From contig NC_083577.1 of assembly GCF_027579695.1 (NCBI RefSeq), positions 38,603,198 through 38,667,197 of the forward strand: a DNA stretch of 64,000 nucleotides, given 5' to 3'. Below, piece by piece: positions 32,356-43,109 of this stretch (position 1 is the first letter of the stretch; each line of letters starts with the position of its first letter). Position numbers and translations under genes: made by a program. Source of the stretch: Neoarius graeffei (taxonomy: Eukaryota; Chordata; Actinopteri; Siluriformes; Ariidae). The notes under the pieces were generated by a model. That model did no database searches and had not been told where the DNA came from. It worked only from the letters and a program-made list of their open reading frames with translations.

Positions 32356-32700
32356 CAGCTGCTACAGGGAACTGGAGCACCGGCAACATCTTCACCTGTG
32401 AGGTCACAGCACTGCAACCAGCACTGCAACTCACCACAGAGATACCTACAACCAGTGGTGTGCTGCCGCCATGTCCGAAGCCTGTTCCTGCCACTTCAGG
32501 CCCAGTCTTTCCAGAAGCAGAGTCTACGCCATTGCCATCTACACCTGTACAACTACCTGTCACCCCAGGTGTATCTTCACCCAAAGAAGTGACTGTTTGT
32601 CAGTACCCAGTCAGGGAGCACTGATCCCCAAAACATTTGAGTTATTAGGTAGTAGTGGCGTACCCTATGAGTTGGGGCAGAATAAACTGAGGGTAATGTA

Positions 32701-32913
32701 AGGCTTTGGGGCAGTCTACCCTCATTTCCTTAGATTAGTTAAACTGTTCAAAAAACAACAACAACAACAACAACAACCTTTGTTACATTGTGTTACTAAA
32801 TGCTGAATGGCATCCGGTGTTAGGTGCACTGTGGATTGTCATGCTATTAGAGAAAAGTCAGATAGGTGCAATATGGTAATGTGCTGAGTTAACATGTCAT
32901 GGGGTATTGCCAT
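32701..32913. other. Tail of the gypsy relic, (CAA)n, nothing coding
   Basis: A CAACAA microsatellite lies at about 32753-32778. Confidence 0.35.
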
Positions 32914-34728
32914 CTGAATTTTCTTTGGAAAAGTGGCATTTTTCAGTTAAGGGGGGAGACGACTGTTTTTTTGTGTCTCATCTTTTGTGTCTCCACTTGT
33001 ACGTGAAAATTTTCACTTTCAGTTTCCTTTTCTGGGAGTCTACTTTGACATCCAAATAATCAGGCCACATGCAAAAGCTTCATTTACATGTTTCCTCACA
33101 CTTACTTTGTATGTGTTACCAAAATCAGTGCACACATCAATAGCCTCCTGTTAGCAATTTTGGTGACACTACAGTGTATAACAGTAAAATTATTGATTTT
33201 TTTTCCAAATAAAAATTCCCTAAAATTATGCAAAACACATTTTTCCAAAATAACTGTTGTAATATAACAAACCGGAGACTGTTGATGTATGCAGTGATTT
33301 TGGTGACACTACAGTGAATAAGGGTGATGTTATTGAATATTTTCGTAGCATCTCTTTTCGGTCTTGCACTTTTTAGATGGTCCTGCGCACTCGTCTCACG
33401 TTTTCCGTCCAGCTCGGAGAACAACTCGTTTTGATTAAAATTAAGTTATAGCTAGTTGTCTACCTTAGTACAATAGGAAAGAGGCATTTATTGTGTTTTA
33501 CCAACATTTTGCTTAAGAGTTATTGATCCAGGAAGTTTGAATCTGTGAATATATTTCCAACTTTACTGCAGTTTAACCCAAGCATGAAATAGAACTTGGT
33601 TAAATCAGGTAAATGAGGCATATTTACTTACTTACTTACTTACGGCAACTGAATTTTCTTTGGAAAAGTGGTATTTTTCAGTTAAGGGGGGAGGAGTATA
33701 TCATGTATTGTAGTTTATGTAGCATGTGTATTGTGTTCCTTACTGACTTAGTTGGTTGCCGCATTGCATTAGTTGATTCTGTGTGCACAATGTTGTATGT
33801 AAAAACCAACATTAGGTGCTCCAGTAAAAAGACTCATGAACCTCGATGCTGACTCTGGCTAGTCACTTGTCTGGTATATAGTAAAATAACACCATGACAG
33901 AACATCTTTGTCCCAACTTTTTTGAGTGCGTTGCAGGCATCAAATTCTAACTTTGTTTATATGACAAAATACAATTAGGTTGATCAGTAAAACTATTTAA
34001 AAATCTTTGTTTTGTACATTTGTCAGTTAAATAAAAGTACATGTGAATTAACAAATCACAGATTTTTGTCCCCAACTGTTTTTTTTGTGTCTCATCTTTT
34101 GTGTCTCCACTTGTACGAAATTTTCACTTTTACTTTCCTTTTCTGGGAATCTCTTTTGACATTCAAATCATCAGGCCATATGCAAAAGCTTCATTTACAT
34201 GTTTCCTCACACTTACTTTGTATGTGTTACCAAAATCACTGCACACATCAATAGTTTCCTGTTAGCGATTTTGGTGACACTACAGTGTATAACAGTAAAG
34301 TTATTGATTTTTTTTCCAGATGAAAATTCCCTAAAATTATGCAAAACACATTTTTCCAAAATAACTTTTGTAGTATAACAGACTGGAGACTGTTGATGTG
34401 TGCAGTGATTTTGGTGACACAACAGTGAATAAGGGTGATGTTATTGAATATTTTTGTAGCATCTCTTTTTGGTCTTGCACTTTTTAGATGGTCCTGCGCA
34501 CTCATCTCATGTTTTCCGTCCAGCTCGGAGAACAACTCGTTTTGATTAAAATTAGGTTATAGATAGTTGTCTACCTTGGTACAATAGGAAAGAGGCATTT
34601 ATTGTGTTTTAACATTTCGCTTAAGAGTTATTGATCCAGGAAGTTTGAATCTGTGAATATATTTCCAACTTTACTGCAGTTCAACCCAAGCATGAAATAG
34701 AACTTGGTTAAATCAGGTAAATGAGGCA

Positions 34729-34790
<62 letters not shown>

Positions 34791-35890
34791 GGCAACTGAA
34801 TTTTCTTTGGAAAAGTGGTATTTTTCAGTTAAGGGGGGAGGAGTATATCATGTATTGTAGTTTATGTAGCATGTGTATTGTGTTCCTTACTGACTTAGTT
34901 GGTTGCCGCATTGCATTAGTTGACTCTGTGTGCACAATGTTGTATGTAAAAACTAACATTAGGTGCTCCAGTAAAAAGACTCATGAACCTCGATGCTGAC
35001 TCTGGCTAGTCACTTGTCTGGTATATAGTAAAATAACACCATGACAGAACATCTTTGTCCCAACTTTTTTGAGTGCGTTGCAGGCATCAAATTCTAACTT
35101 TGTTTATATGACAAAATACAATTAGGTTGATCAGTAAAACTATTTAAAAATCTTTGTTTTGTACATTTGTCAGTTAAATAAAAGTACATGTGAATTAACA
35201 AATCACAGATTTTTGTCCCCAACTGTTTTTTTTTTTTTTGTGTGTGTCTCATCTTTTGTGTCTCCACTTGTACGAAATTTTCACTTTTACTTTCCTTTTC
35301 TGGGAATCTCTTTTGACATTCAAATCATCAGGCCACATGCAAAAGCTTCATTTACATGTTTCCTCACACTTACTTTGTATGTGTTACCAAAATCACTGCA
35401 CACATCAATAGTTTCCTGTTAGCGATTTTGGTGACACTACAGTGTATAACAGTAGAGTTATTGATTTTTTTTTCCAAATGAAAATTCCCTAAAATTATGC
35501 AAAACACATTTTTCCAAAATAACTTTTGTAGTATAACAGACTGGAGACTGTTGATGTATGCAGTGATTTTGGTGACACAACAGTGAATAAGGGTGATGTT
35601 ATTGAATATTTTCGTAGCATCTCTTTTTGGTCTTGCACTTTTTAGATGGTCCTGCGCACTCATCTCATGTTTTCCGTCCAGCTCGGAGAACAACACGTTT
35701 TGATTAAAATTAGGTTATAGATAGTTGCCTACCTTGGTACAATAGGAAAGAGGCATTTATTGTGTTTTAACATTTCGCTTAAGAGTTATTGATCCAGGAA
35801 GTTTGAATCTGTGAATATATTTCCAACTTTACTGCAGTTCAACCCAAACATGAACTAGAACTTGTTTAAATCATGTAAATGAGCCATATT
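32914..35890. repeat. Tandem array, ~1.1-kb unit, three copies of one segment
   Basis: One segment (TCATCTTTTGTGTCTCCACT..) occurs at about 32980-33625, 34090-34735 and 35245-35885. Between copies lies a second segment at 33645-34085 and 34792-35240. It contains a CTGAATTTTCTTTGGAAAAG block, AAGGGGGGAGGAG (polypurine-like), an LTR-like stretch (TGTATTGTAG...CCATGACA) and a MITE end. The first array edge holds only a short piece of it (32914-32958). An ACTT microsatellite at the joint grew from about 6 copies (33621-33643) to about 16 (34724-34790). Similar minus-strand frames of ~95-108 codons recur, but I see no family for them. Confidence 0.75.
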
Positions 35891-35928
35891 ACCCAGTTTA
35901 TTCTCCATATTACCCAGTTTATTCTCCC
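35885..35928. repeat. 22-bp direct repeat
   Basis: CATATTACCCAGTTTATTCT(CC) is present twice in a row. Confidence 0.7.
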
Positions 35929-35991
35929 CACACCTCATTCAAACCATCAATTCAAACATGAGTTTAAAATTATCACAACATGATACAAAAT

Positions 35992-38900
35992 CCCCTCCTT
36001 GAACTGCCACCTTATTGTGGTGGAGGGGTTTGTGTGCTTGAATGATCCTAGGAGCTATGTTGTCGGGGGCATTATGCCCCTGTCAGGGTTTCCCAAGGCA
36101 GACAGGTCCTAGGTGACAGGCCAGACTAAGAGCAGTTCACCAAAACCCCTATGGAGAAAAATCCGAGGACCGTGACGTCGCCCGGGATGACGCAGCCGGG
36201 GCCCCACCCTGGAGCCAGGCCCGGGGTTGGGGCTCGTATGCAAGCGCTTGGTGGCCGGGCCTTTGCCCATGGGGCCCGGCCGGGCTCAGCCCGAAGAGGT
36301 GACGTGGGCCCGACCTCCTGTGGGTTCACCACCCACAGAGGTAGCAGTAGGGGACTGGTGCAATGTGGATTGGGTGGCAGTCGAAGGCAGGGGCCTCGAC
36401 GACCTGATCCCCGGACACAGCGGCTGGCTGTTGGGACATGGAATGTCACTTCGCTGGGGGGGAAAGAGCCTGAGCTTGTGCGGGAGGTTGAGAGGTACCG
36501 GCTAGAGATAGTCGGGCTCACCTCCACGCACAGCTTGGGCTCTGGAACCCAGCTCCTCGAGAGGGGCTGGACTCTCCACTTCTCTGGAGTCGCCCGTGGT
36601 GAGCGGCGGCGGGCTGGTGTGGGCTTGCTTATAGCTCCCCAGCTCAGCCGCCATGTGTTGGAGTTTACCCCAGTGAACGAGAGGGTCACCTCGCTGCGCC
36701 TTCGGATTGGGGAGAGGGCTCTTGCTGTTGTTTGTGCCTATGGCCCAAATAGCAGTATAGAGTATCCGGCCTTCTTGGAGTCCCTGGGAGAGGTACTGAG
36801 GAGTGCTCAGACTGGGGACTCCATTGTGTTACTGGGGGACTTCAATGCTCACGTGGGAGATGACAGTGACACCTGGAGGGGCGTGGTTGGGAGGAACGGC
36901 CTCCCTGATCTGAACCCGAGTGGTGTTTTGTTATTGGACTTCTGTGCTAGTCACGGTTTGTCCATAACGAACACCATGTTCGAGCATAGGGGTGTCCATA
37001 AGTGCACGTGGCACCAGGACACCTTAGGTCGGAGGTCAATGATAGACTTTGTAGTCGTTTCATCTGATCTCCGGCCCTATGTCTTGGACACTCGGGTGAA
37101 GAGAGGGGCTGAGCTGTCAACTGATCACCACCAGGTGGTGAGTTGGATCCGCTGGCGGAGGAGGAAGCTGGACAGACCTGGCAGGCCCAAACGTATGGTG
37201 AGGGTCTGCTGGGAACGTCTGGCCGAGCACTCTGTCGGGGAGGTCTTTAACTCCCACCTCCGGGAGAGCTTTTCCCAGCTTCCAAGGGAGGCGGGGGACA
37301 TTGAGTCTGAGTGGACCATGTTCTCTACCTCCATTGTGGACGCAGCTGTTCGGAGCTGTGGCCGCAAGGTCTCCGGTGCCTGTCGTGGCGGCAATCCCCG
37401 AACCCGGTGGTGGACACCAGAAGTAAGGGATGCCGTCAAGCTGAAGAAGGAGTCCTATCGGGCCATGTTAACCTCCAGGACTCCCGAGGCAGCTGACGGG
37501 TATCGGCAGGCCAGGCGTGCTGCAGCTCGGGCAGTTGCGGAGGCAAAAACTCGGAACTGGGAGGAGTTCGGGGAGGCCATGGAGAAGGACTATCGGTCGG
37601 CCTCGAAGAAATTCTGGCAAACCGTCCGGCGCCTCAGGAGGGGGAAGCAGTACTCTGCCAACACTGTTTACAGTGCGGGTGGGGAGCTGTTGACCTCGAC
37701 TGGGGACATTGTCGGGCGGTGGAAGGAATACTTTGAGGATCTCCTCAATCCCACCGTCATGTCTTCCACTGAGGAGACTGAGGCTGATGACTCAGAGGTG
37801 GACTCGTCCATTACCCAAGCCGAAGTCACTGAGGTGGTTTGCAAGCTCCTCGGTGGCAAGGCACCGGGGGTGGATGAGATCCGCCCTGAGTATCTCAAGT
37901 CTCTGGATGTTGTGGGGCTGTCTTGGTTGACACGCCTCTGCAACATCGCGTGGCGGTCAGGGACAGTGCCTCTGGAGTGGCAGACTGGGGTGGTGGTCCC
38001 TCTTTTTAAGAAAGGGGACCGGAGAGTGTGCACCAATCACACTTCTCAGCCTCCCAGGGAAGGTTTACTCCAGGGTACTGGAGAGGAGAATTCGACCAAT
38101 AGTCGAACCTCGGATCCAGGAGGAACAATGCGGTTTTCGTCCTGGTCGCGGAACACTGGACCAGCTCTATACCCTTCATAGGGTGCTCGAGGGTTCATGG
38201 GAGTTTGCCCAACCAGTCCACATGTGCTTTGTGGATCTGGAGAAGGCATTCGACCGTGTCCCCCGTAGTATTCTGTGGGGGGTGCTTCGGGAGTATGGGG
38301 TTCGGGGCTCTTTGCTAAGGGCTGTCCGGTCCCTGTACGAACGGAGCAGGAGTCTGGTTCGCATTGCCGGCAGTAAGTCAGACCTGTTCCCAGTGCATGT
38401 TGGACTCCGGCAGGGCTGCCCTTTGTCACCGATTCTGTTCATAATTTTTATGGACAGAATTTCTAGGCGCAGCCAGGGGCCAGAAGGAATCCTGTTTGGG
38501 AACCACAGGATTTCATCTCTGCTTTTTGCGGATGATGTTGTCCTGTTGGCTTCTTCAAACCAGGACCTTCAGCATGCACTGGGGCGGTTTGCAGTCGAGT
38601 GTGAAGTGGCTGGGATGAGAATCAGCACCTCCAAGTCCGAGGCCATGGTTCTCGACCGGAAAAGGGTGGCTTGCCCTCTCCAGGTTGGTGGAGAAGTTCT
38701 GCCTCAAGTGGAGGAGTTTAAGTATCTCGGGATCTTGTTCACGAGTGAGGGAAGGATGGAGCGTGAGATCGACAGGTGGATCGGTGCAGCCTCCGCAGTG
38801 ATGCGGTCGCTTTACCGGTCCGTTGTGGTGAAGAAGGAGCTGAGCCAAAAGGCGAAGCTCTCAATTTACCGGTCGATCTACGTTCCGACTCTCACCTATG

Positions 38901-39334
38901 GTCATGAGCTTTGGGTAATGACCGAAAGGACAAGATCGCGGATACAAGCGGCCGAAATGAGTTTCCTTCGCAGGGTGGCTGGGCGCTCCCTTAGAGATAG
39001 GGTGAGAAGCACAGTCACTCGGGAGGAGCTCGGAGTAGAGCCGCTGCTGCTCCACATCGAGAGGAATCAGCTGAGGTGGCTCGGGCATCTTTTTCGGATG
39101 CCTCCTGGACGCCTCCCTGGGGAGGTGTTCCAGGCATGTCCCCCCGGGAGGAGGCCCCGGGGAAGACCCAGGACACGCTGGAGGGACTATGTCTCTCGGC
39201 TGGCCTGGGAACGCCTCGGTGTTCTTCCCGAGGAGCTGGCCGAGGTGTCTGGGGAAAGGGAAGTTTGGGCTTCCCTGCTTAGACTGCTGCCTCCGCGACC
39301 CGGTCCCGGATAAAGCGGAAGAAGACGAGACGAG
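35992..39334 (+). mobile_element. Rex3-like (RTE clade) LINE, apparently full length
   Basis: The 12-bp duplication ATGATACAAAAT is at 35980-35991 and 39335-39346. The 5' UTR begins CCCCTCCTTGAACTGCCACC, as in many fish copies. The 3' UTR is only about 20 bp and ends GAAGAAGACGAGACGAG. Very short 3' UTRs with GATG-like ends are typical of RTE elements. Clade naming is from memory of fish Rex3. Confidence 0.8.
36151..39313 (+). pseudogene. Rex3-like endonuclease / reverse transcriptase, one frameshifting deletion
   Basis: Frame 1 (36151-38030) contains the apurinic-type endonuclease: [39 protein letters not shown] and [16 protein letters not shown]. It then has RT fingers ([37 protein letters not shown]). 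Near 38035 about 10 bases are missing relative to the family text [13 protein letters not shown], shifting to the frame that runs to 39313. That frame carries CFVDLEKAFDRVP (motif A), LRQGCPLSPILFIIFMDRIS (motif B), LLFADDVVLLAS (catalytic) and the basic C-terminus RRPRGRPRTRWRDYVSRLAW. Apart from this deletion I see no stop. This is the best preserved LINE in the window. It would nick target DNA and prime cDNA there. Confidence 0.85.
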
Positions 39335-39471
39335 ATGATACAAAATTATCACATTATAACGTGAAAACAAATTATCACATTTATAACGTGAAATGTTTCA
39401 TGTAATAACATTAAAATTGTCATAACATGTAAAATATATTGTTATAACAATAAACTTTTCATGTTATTGTA

Positions 39472-41080
39472 CAGTGGTGCTTGAAAGTTTGTGAACCCTT
39501 TAGAATTTTCTCTATTTCTGCATAAATATGACCTAAAACATCATCAGATTTTCACACAAGTCCTAAAAGTAGATAAAGAGAACCCAGTTAAACAAATGAG
39601 ACAAAAATATTCTACTTGGTCATTTATTTATTGAGGAAAATGATCCAATATTACATATCTGTGAGTGGCAAAAGTATGTGAACCTTTGCTTTCAGTATCT
39701 GGTGTGACCCCCTTGTGCAGCAATAACTGCAACTAAAAGTTTGCGGTAACTGTTGATCAGTCCTGCACACCGGCTTGGAGGAATTTTAACCCATTCCTCC
39801 GTACAGAACAGCTTCAACTCTGGGATGTTGGTGGGTTTCCTCACATGAACTGCTTGCTTCAGGTCCTCCCACAACATTTCCATTGGATTAAGGTCAGGAC
39901 TTTGACTTGGCCATTCCAAAACATTAACTTTATCCCTCTTTAACCATTCTTTGGTAGAACGGCTTGTGTGCTTAGGGTTGTTGTCTTGCTGCATGATCCA
40001 CCTTCTCTTGAGATTCAGTTCATGGACAGATGTCATGACATTTTCCTTTAGAATTCACTGGTATAATTCAGAATTAATTGTTCCATCAATGATGGCAAGC
40101 CGTCCTGGCCCAGATGCAGTAAAACAGGCCCAAACCATGATACTACCACCACCATGTTTCACAGATGGGATAAGGTTCTGATGCTGGAATGCAGTGTTTT
40201 CCTTTCTCCAAACATAACGCTTCTCATTTAAACCAAAAAGTTCTATTTTGGTCTCATCCGTCCACAAAACATTTTTCCAATAACCTTCTGGCTTGTCCAC
40301 ATGATCTTTTGCAAACTGCAGACAAGCAGCAATGTTCTTTTTGGAGAGCAGTGGCTTTCCCCTTGCAACCCTGCCATGCGCACCATTGTTGTTCAGTGTT
40401 CTCCTGATGGTGGACTCATGAACCTTAAGATTAGCCAATGTGAGAGAGGCCTTCAGTTGCTTAGAAGTTACCCTGGGGTCTTTTGTGACCTCACCAACTA
40501 TTACACGCCTTGCTCTTGTGTGATCTTTGCTGGTCGACCACTCCTGGGGAGGGTAACAATGGTCTTGTATTTCCTCCATTTGTACACAATCTGTCTGACT
40601 GTAGATTGGTGGAGTCCAAACTCTTTAGAGATGGTTTTGTAGCCTTTTCCAGCCTGATGAGCATCAACAACGCTTTTTCTGAGGTCCTCAGAAATCTCCT
40701 TTGTTCGTGCCATGATACACGTCCACAAACATGTGTTGTGAAGATCAGACTTTGATAGATCCCTGTTCTTTAAATAAAACAAGGTGCCCACTCACACCTG
40801 ATTGTCATCCCATTGATTGAAAACACCTGACTCTAATTTCACCTTCAAATTTACTGCTAATCCTAGAGGTTCACATACTTTTGCCACTCACAGATATGTA
40901 ATATTGGATCATTTTCCTCAATAAATAAATGACCAAGTATAATATTTTTGTCTCATTTGTTTCACTGGGTTCTCTTTATCTACTTTTAGGACTTGTGTGA
41001 AAATCTGATGATGTTTTAGGTCATATTTATGCAGAAATAGAGAAAATTCTAAAGGGTTCACAAACTTTCAAGCACCACTG
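39472..41080 (-). mobile_element. Tc1-like transposon (third family) with ~210-bp terminal repeats
   Basis: The ends begin CAGTGGTGCTTGAAAGTTTG and are inverted at 41080, with TA on each side. The inverted repeats extend about 210 bp (to the ..GGCAAAAGTATGTGAACC blocks). Total 1609 bp. A second copy of this family hosts the 42-57 kb nest. Confidence 0.9.
39692..40713 (-). pseudogene. Tc1-like transposase, one frameshift and one stop
   Basis: The ATG at 40713 begins MARTKEISEDLRKSVVDAHQ, the paired-like HTH domain with GLHQSTVRQIVYKWRKY. A frameshift at about 40560-40580 leads to VIVGEVTKDPRVTSKQLKAS (second HTH), [14 protein letters not shown] (first D) and VKHGGGSIMVWACFTASGPG. After a TGA at 40055-40057 the same frame continues MQQDNNPKHTSRS (second D) and EWPSQSPDLNPMEMLWEDLK (E). 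The DDE triad is complete; two lesions would have to revert for activity. Confidence 0.85.
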
Positions 41081-41082
41081 TA

Positions 41083-41784
41083 TGACATGGATTTTTTTTT
41101 CTGGTGTGGCAACTATGAAACTGTGATACCTGTGATAATTTGGTCTCTGATAACAAACTGGATGGTTGTGTTCACCTTTTGCACTGAGAACTTGACATCT
41201 GGTTTTCATGAAAACAAGCTGGCATGTGGACTCATCTGACCACAGCACACATTTCCATTGTCTTTCAGTCCATCTGAGATGAGTTCAGGTCCAGAGAAAT
41301 TGATGGTGTTTCTGCATAGAATTGATGAATTGCTTCCTCTTTGCGTAATATAGTTTCAGGTTGCATTTCTGGATGCAGTGGCAGACTGTGTTAAGTAACA
41401 ATGGTTTTCCAAAGTACTCCTAAGCCAGTGTGGCTATATTTTTCACATTGTCTATAACAGTTTCTCAGGCAGTGTCGCCTGAGGGCTTGAAGGTCACGCA
41501 CATTCAACAGGGGTTTCCAACCTTGCCGTTTACACACTCAGATGTCGCTAAATTCCCTGAGTCTTTTCACAATGTAATGTAGATTTTGAAAGACCTAAAA
41601 TCTTGTGTTGAGAAATGTTCTTTTTGAATGGACTAACAATTCTCTCATGAACTTTGGCACAAAGGAGTGAGCCACAACCCATCCTTGCTCGCAAAGACTG
41701 AGCCTTTGGTGCATGCTCCTTTTATACCCAATCATGTTACCAATTAATCTGCTTATTGTGGAACCTTCCAAAATTCACCATGTG
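41083..41784 (-). pseudogene. Diverged Tc1/mariner-like relic
   Basis: On the minus strand LWSDESTCQLVFMKTRCQVL and ..HPVCYQRPN match the first-D region of transposases related to the CCATTTCCAGAAAGGTTGGG MITE family. Upstream text to about 41780 (GGTTTCCAACCTTGCCG, ACCCAATCATGTTACCAATT on the plus strand) also fits that repeat. There is no intact frame. Confidence 0.5.
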
Positions 41785-42060
41785 ACCTCAAAGAGCCCTT
41801 GCCACTTTGCATGTAACTTGCTCAAGGTGGGGAGTAAAATGAGCCCTTTATCTCCTGGTGCAAATTCCCTTAGATGGGTCCATCTGTTGTACAGGTGGGA
41901 TTGATGTTCTTGCACCTGTCATAAATTCTTCTGTGTTATGTGAGTCAGTATGTGGAGTTTTACTCTCAGGTCAAGAATGTACCGAATTTTGTTTTTGCTT
42001 TGAGAAGGCCTGTCCTCCCAATTTTCTCTAATGACATCTAAGATGCCATCCATAGGGCCA
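41785..42060 (-). pseudogene. Gmr1-like integrase C-terminal fragment
   Basis: The minus strand reads DVIRENWEDRPSQSKNKIRY, LDLRVKLHILTHITQKNL, PGDKGLILLPT and WQGLFEVT. It aligns directly with 16190-16470 of the Gmr1-like element. It is fused by chance to Tc1 transposase in one open frame (41919-42722). Confidence 0.75.
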
Positions 42061-42653
42061 AATTGTCCTGTCCCAGATGCAGCAAAACAGGCCCAAACCA
42101 CGATACTATCACCACCATGTTTCACAGATGGGATAAGGTTCTTATGCTGGAATGCAGTGTTCTCCTTTCTCCAAACATAATGCTTCTCATTTAAACCAAA
42201 AAGTTCTATTTTGCTCTCATCCATCCACAAAACATTTTTCCAATAGCCTTCTGGCTTGTCCACATGATCTTTAGCAAACTGCAGACGAGCAGCAATGTTC
42301 TTTTTGGGGAGCCGTGGCTTTCTCCTTGCAACCCTGCCATGCACACCATTGTTGTTCAGTGTTCTCCTGATAGTGGACTCATGAACATTAACATTAGCCA
42401 ATGTGAGAGAGGTCTTCAGTTGCTTAGAAGTTACCCTGGGGTCCTTTGTGACCTTGCTGACTATTACAGCCTTGCTTTTGGAGTGATCTTTTTTGGTCAA
42501 CCACTCCTGGGGAGGGTAACAATGGTCTTGAATTTCCTCCATTTGTACACAATCTGTCTGATTTGTGGATTGATGGAGTCCAAACTCTAGAGATGGTTTT
42601 GTAACCTTTTCCAGCCTGATGAGCATCAACAACACTTTTTCTGAGGTCCTCAG
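42061..42653 (-). pseudogene. Tc1-like transposase fragment (third family), left part
   Basis: It carries VIVSKVTKDPRVTSKQLKTS, NVLWMDESKIELFGLNEKHY (first D) and VKHGGDSIVVWACFAASGTG, very similar to 40055-40579, and stops at about 42061. Its N-terminal continuation lies 14 kb away at 56770-56790, because a retrotransposon split it. Confidence 0.8.
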
Positions 42654-43066
42654 TGTCACGGTGCAGGCACTTATGGATGTATGCGCAGAAGAGGAGTGTA
42701 GAGCAAACAGTGAACAAGCCAAAACATGAGACGTGAATCAGGGTCGAAGAACTAGCAATGGTTGGGCGAAGGGCAAACAGGGCAAATAAGGACAGGCAAG
42801 AGAGGAAACAAGAGAGGAGAAGCTAAAGTCTAGAAAATGTGCATCAGTCAGAAATAAACAAGACTCGGTATGTACTGGGAAAGGCAGAATGATACTTCGC
42901 AGTAAAGTGGTGTGAGAGTGGGGTTTAAATAGGCAGAGGAACTAATAGGGTGATGAGTGACAGCTGTGGTTAATAGTCGGGAGACAGAGGGCACTGTGAG
43001 TTCTGGGAAGTGTAGTTCATAGAGTCCATGTTTGTAGTTTGGTTGAAATCAGCAGGTTTACTGACA
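42654..43066 (-). repeat. 3' LTR of the minus-strand sushi-like element
   Basis: Minus-strand reading TGTCAGTAAACC...CCGTGACA. TATTTAAA (42924-42931) precedes, by about 30 bp, the predicted transcript start near 42900. A polypurine tract (GGGGGGAGGGCTC on the minus strand) abuts it at 43067-43080. Confidence 0.8.
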
Positions 43067-43109
43067 GAGCCCTCCCCCCGAGGAGCTACCATCGGGAGTT
43101 ACAGATTTT

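Larger units (their letters stand above)
26955..32700 (+). mobile_element. Decayed Ty3/gypsy element interrupted by three TIR elements
   Basis: RT, RNase H, integrase and C-terminal fragments occur in order at 26965-27306, 28115-28550, 28555-28950, 30122-30190 and 32356-32690. They join across insertions at 27307-28114, 28951-30119 and 30191-32355. For example, HGTI before and GPFPC after the second insertion rejoin in one frame. Confidence 0.75.

Noticed and set aside
33137-35696. Small conserved gene repeated three times on the minus strand (about 95-108 codons)
   Set aside because: The frames recur only because the DNA unit is tandemly duplicated. They lack any recognisable domain.
36126-36689. 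187-codon minus-strand frame
   Set aside because: Antisense of the Rex3-like coding region, in GC-rich sequence, with no family resemblance.
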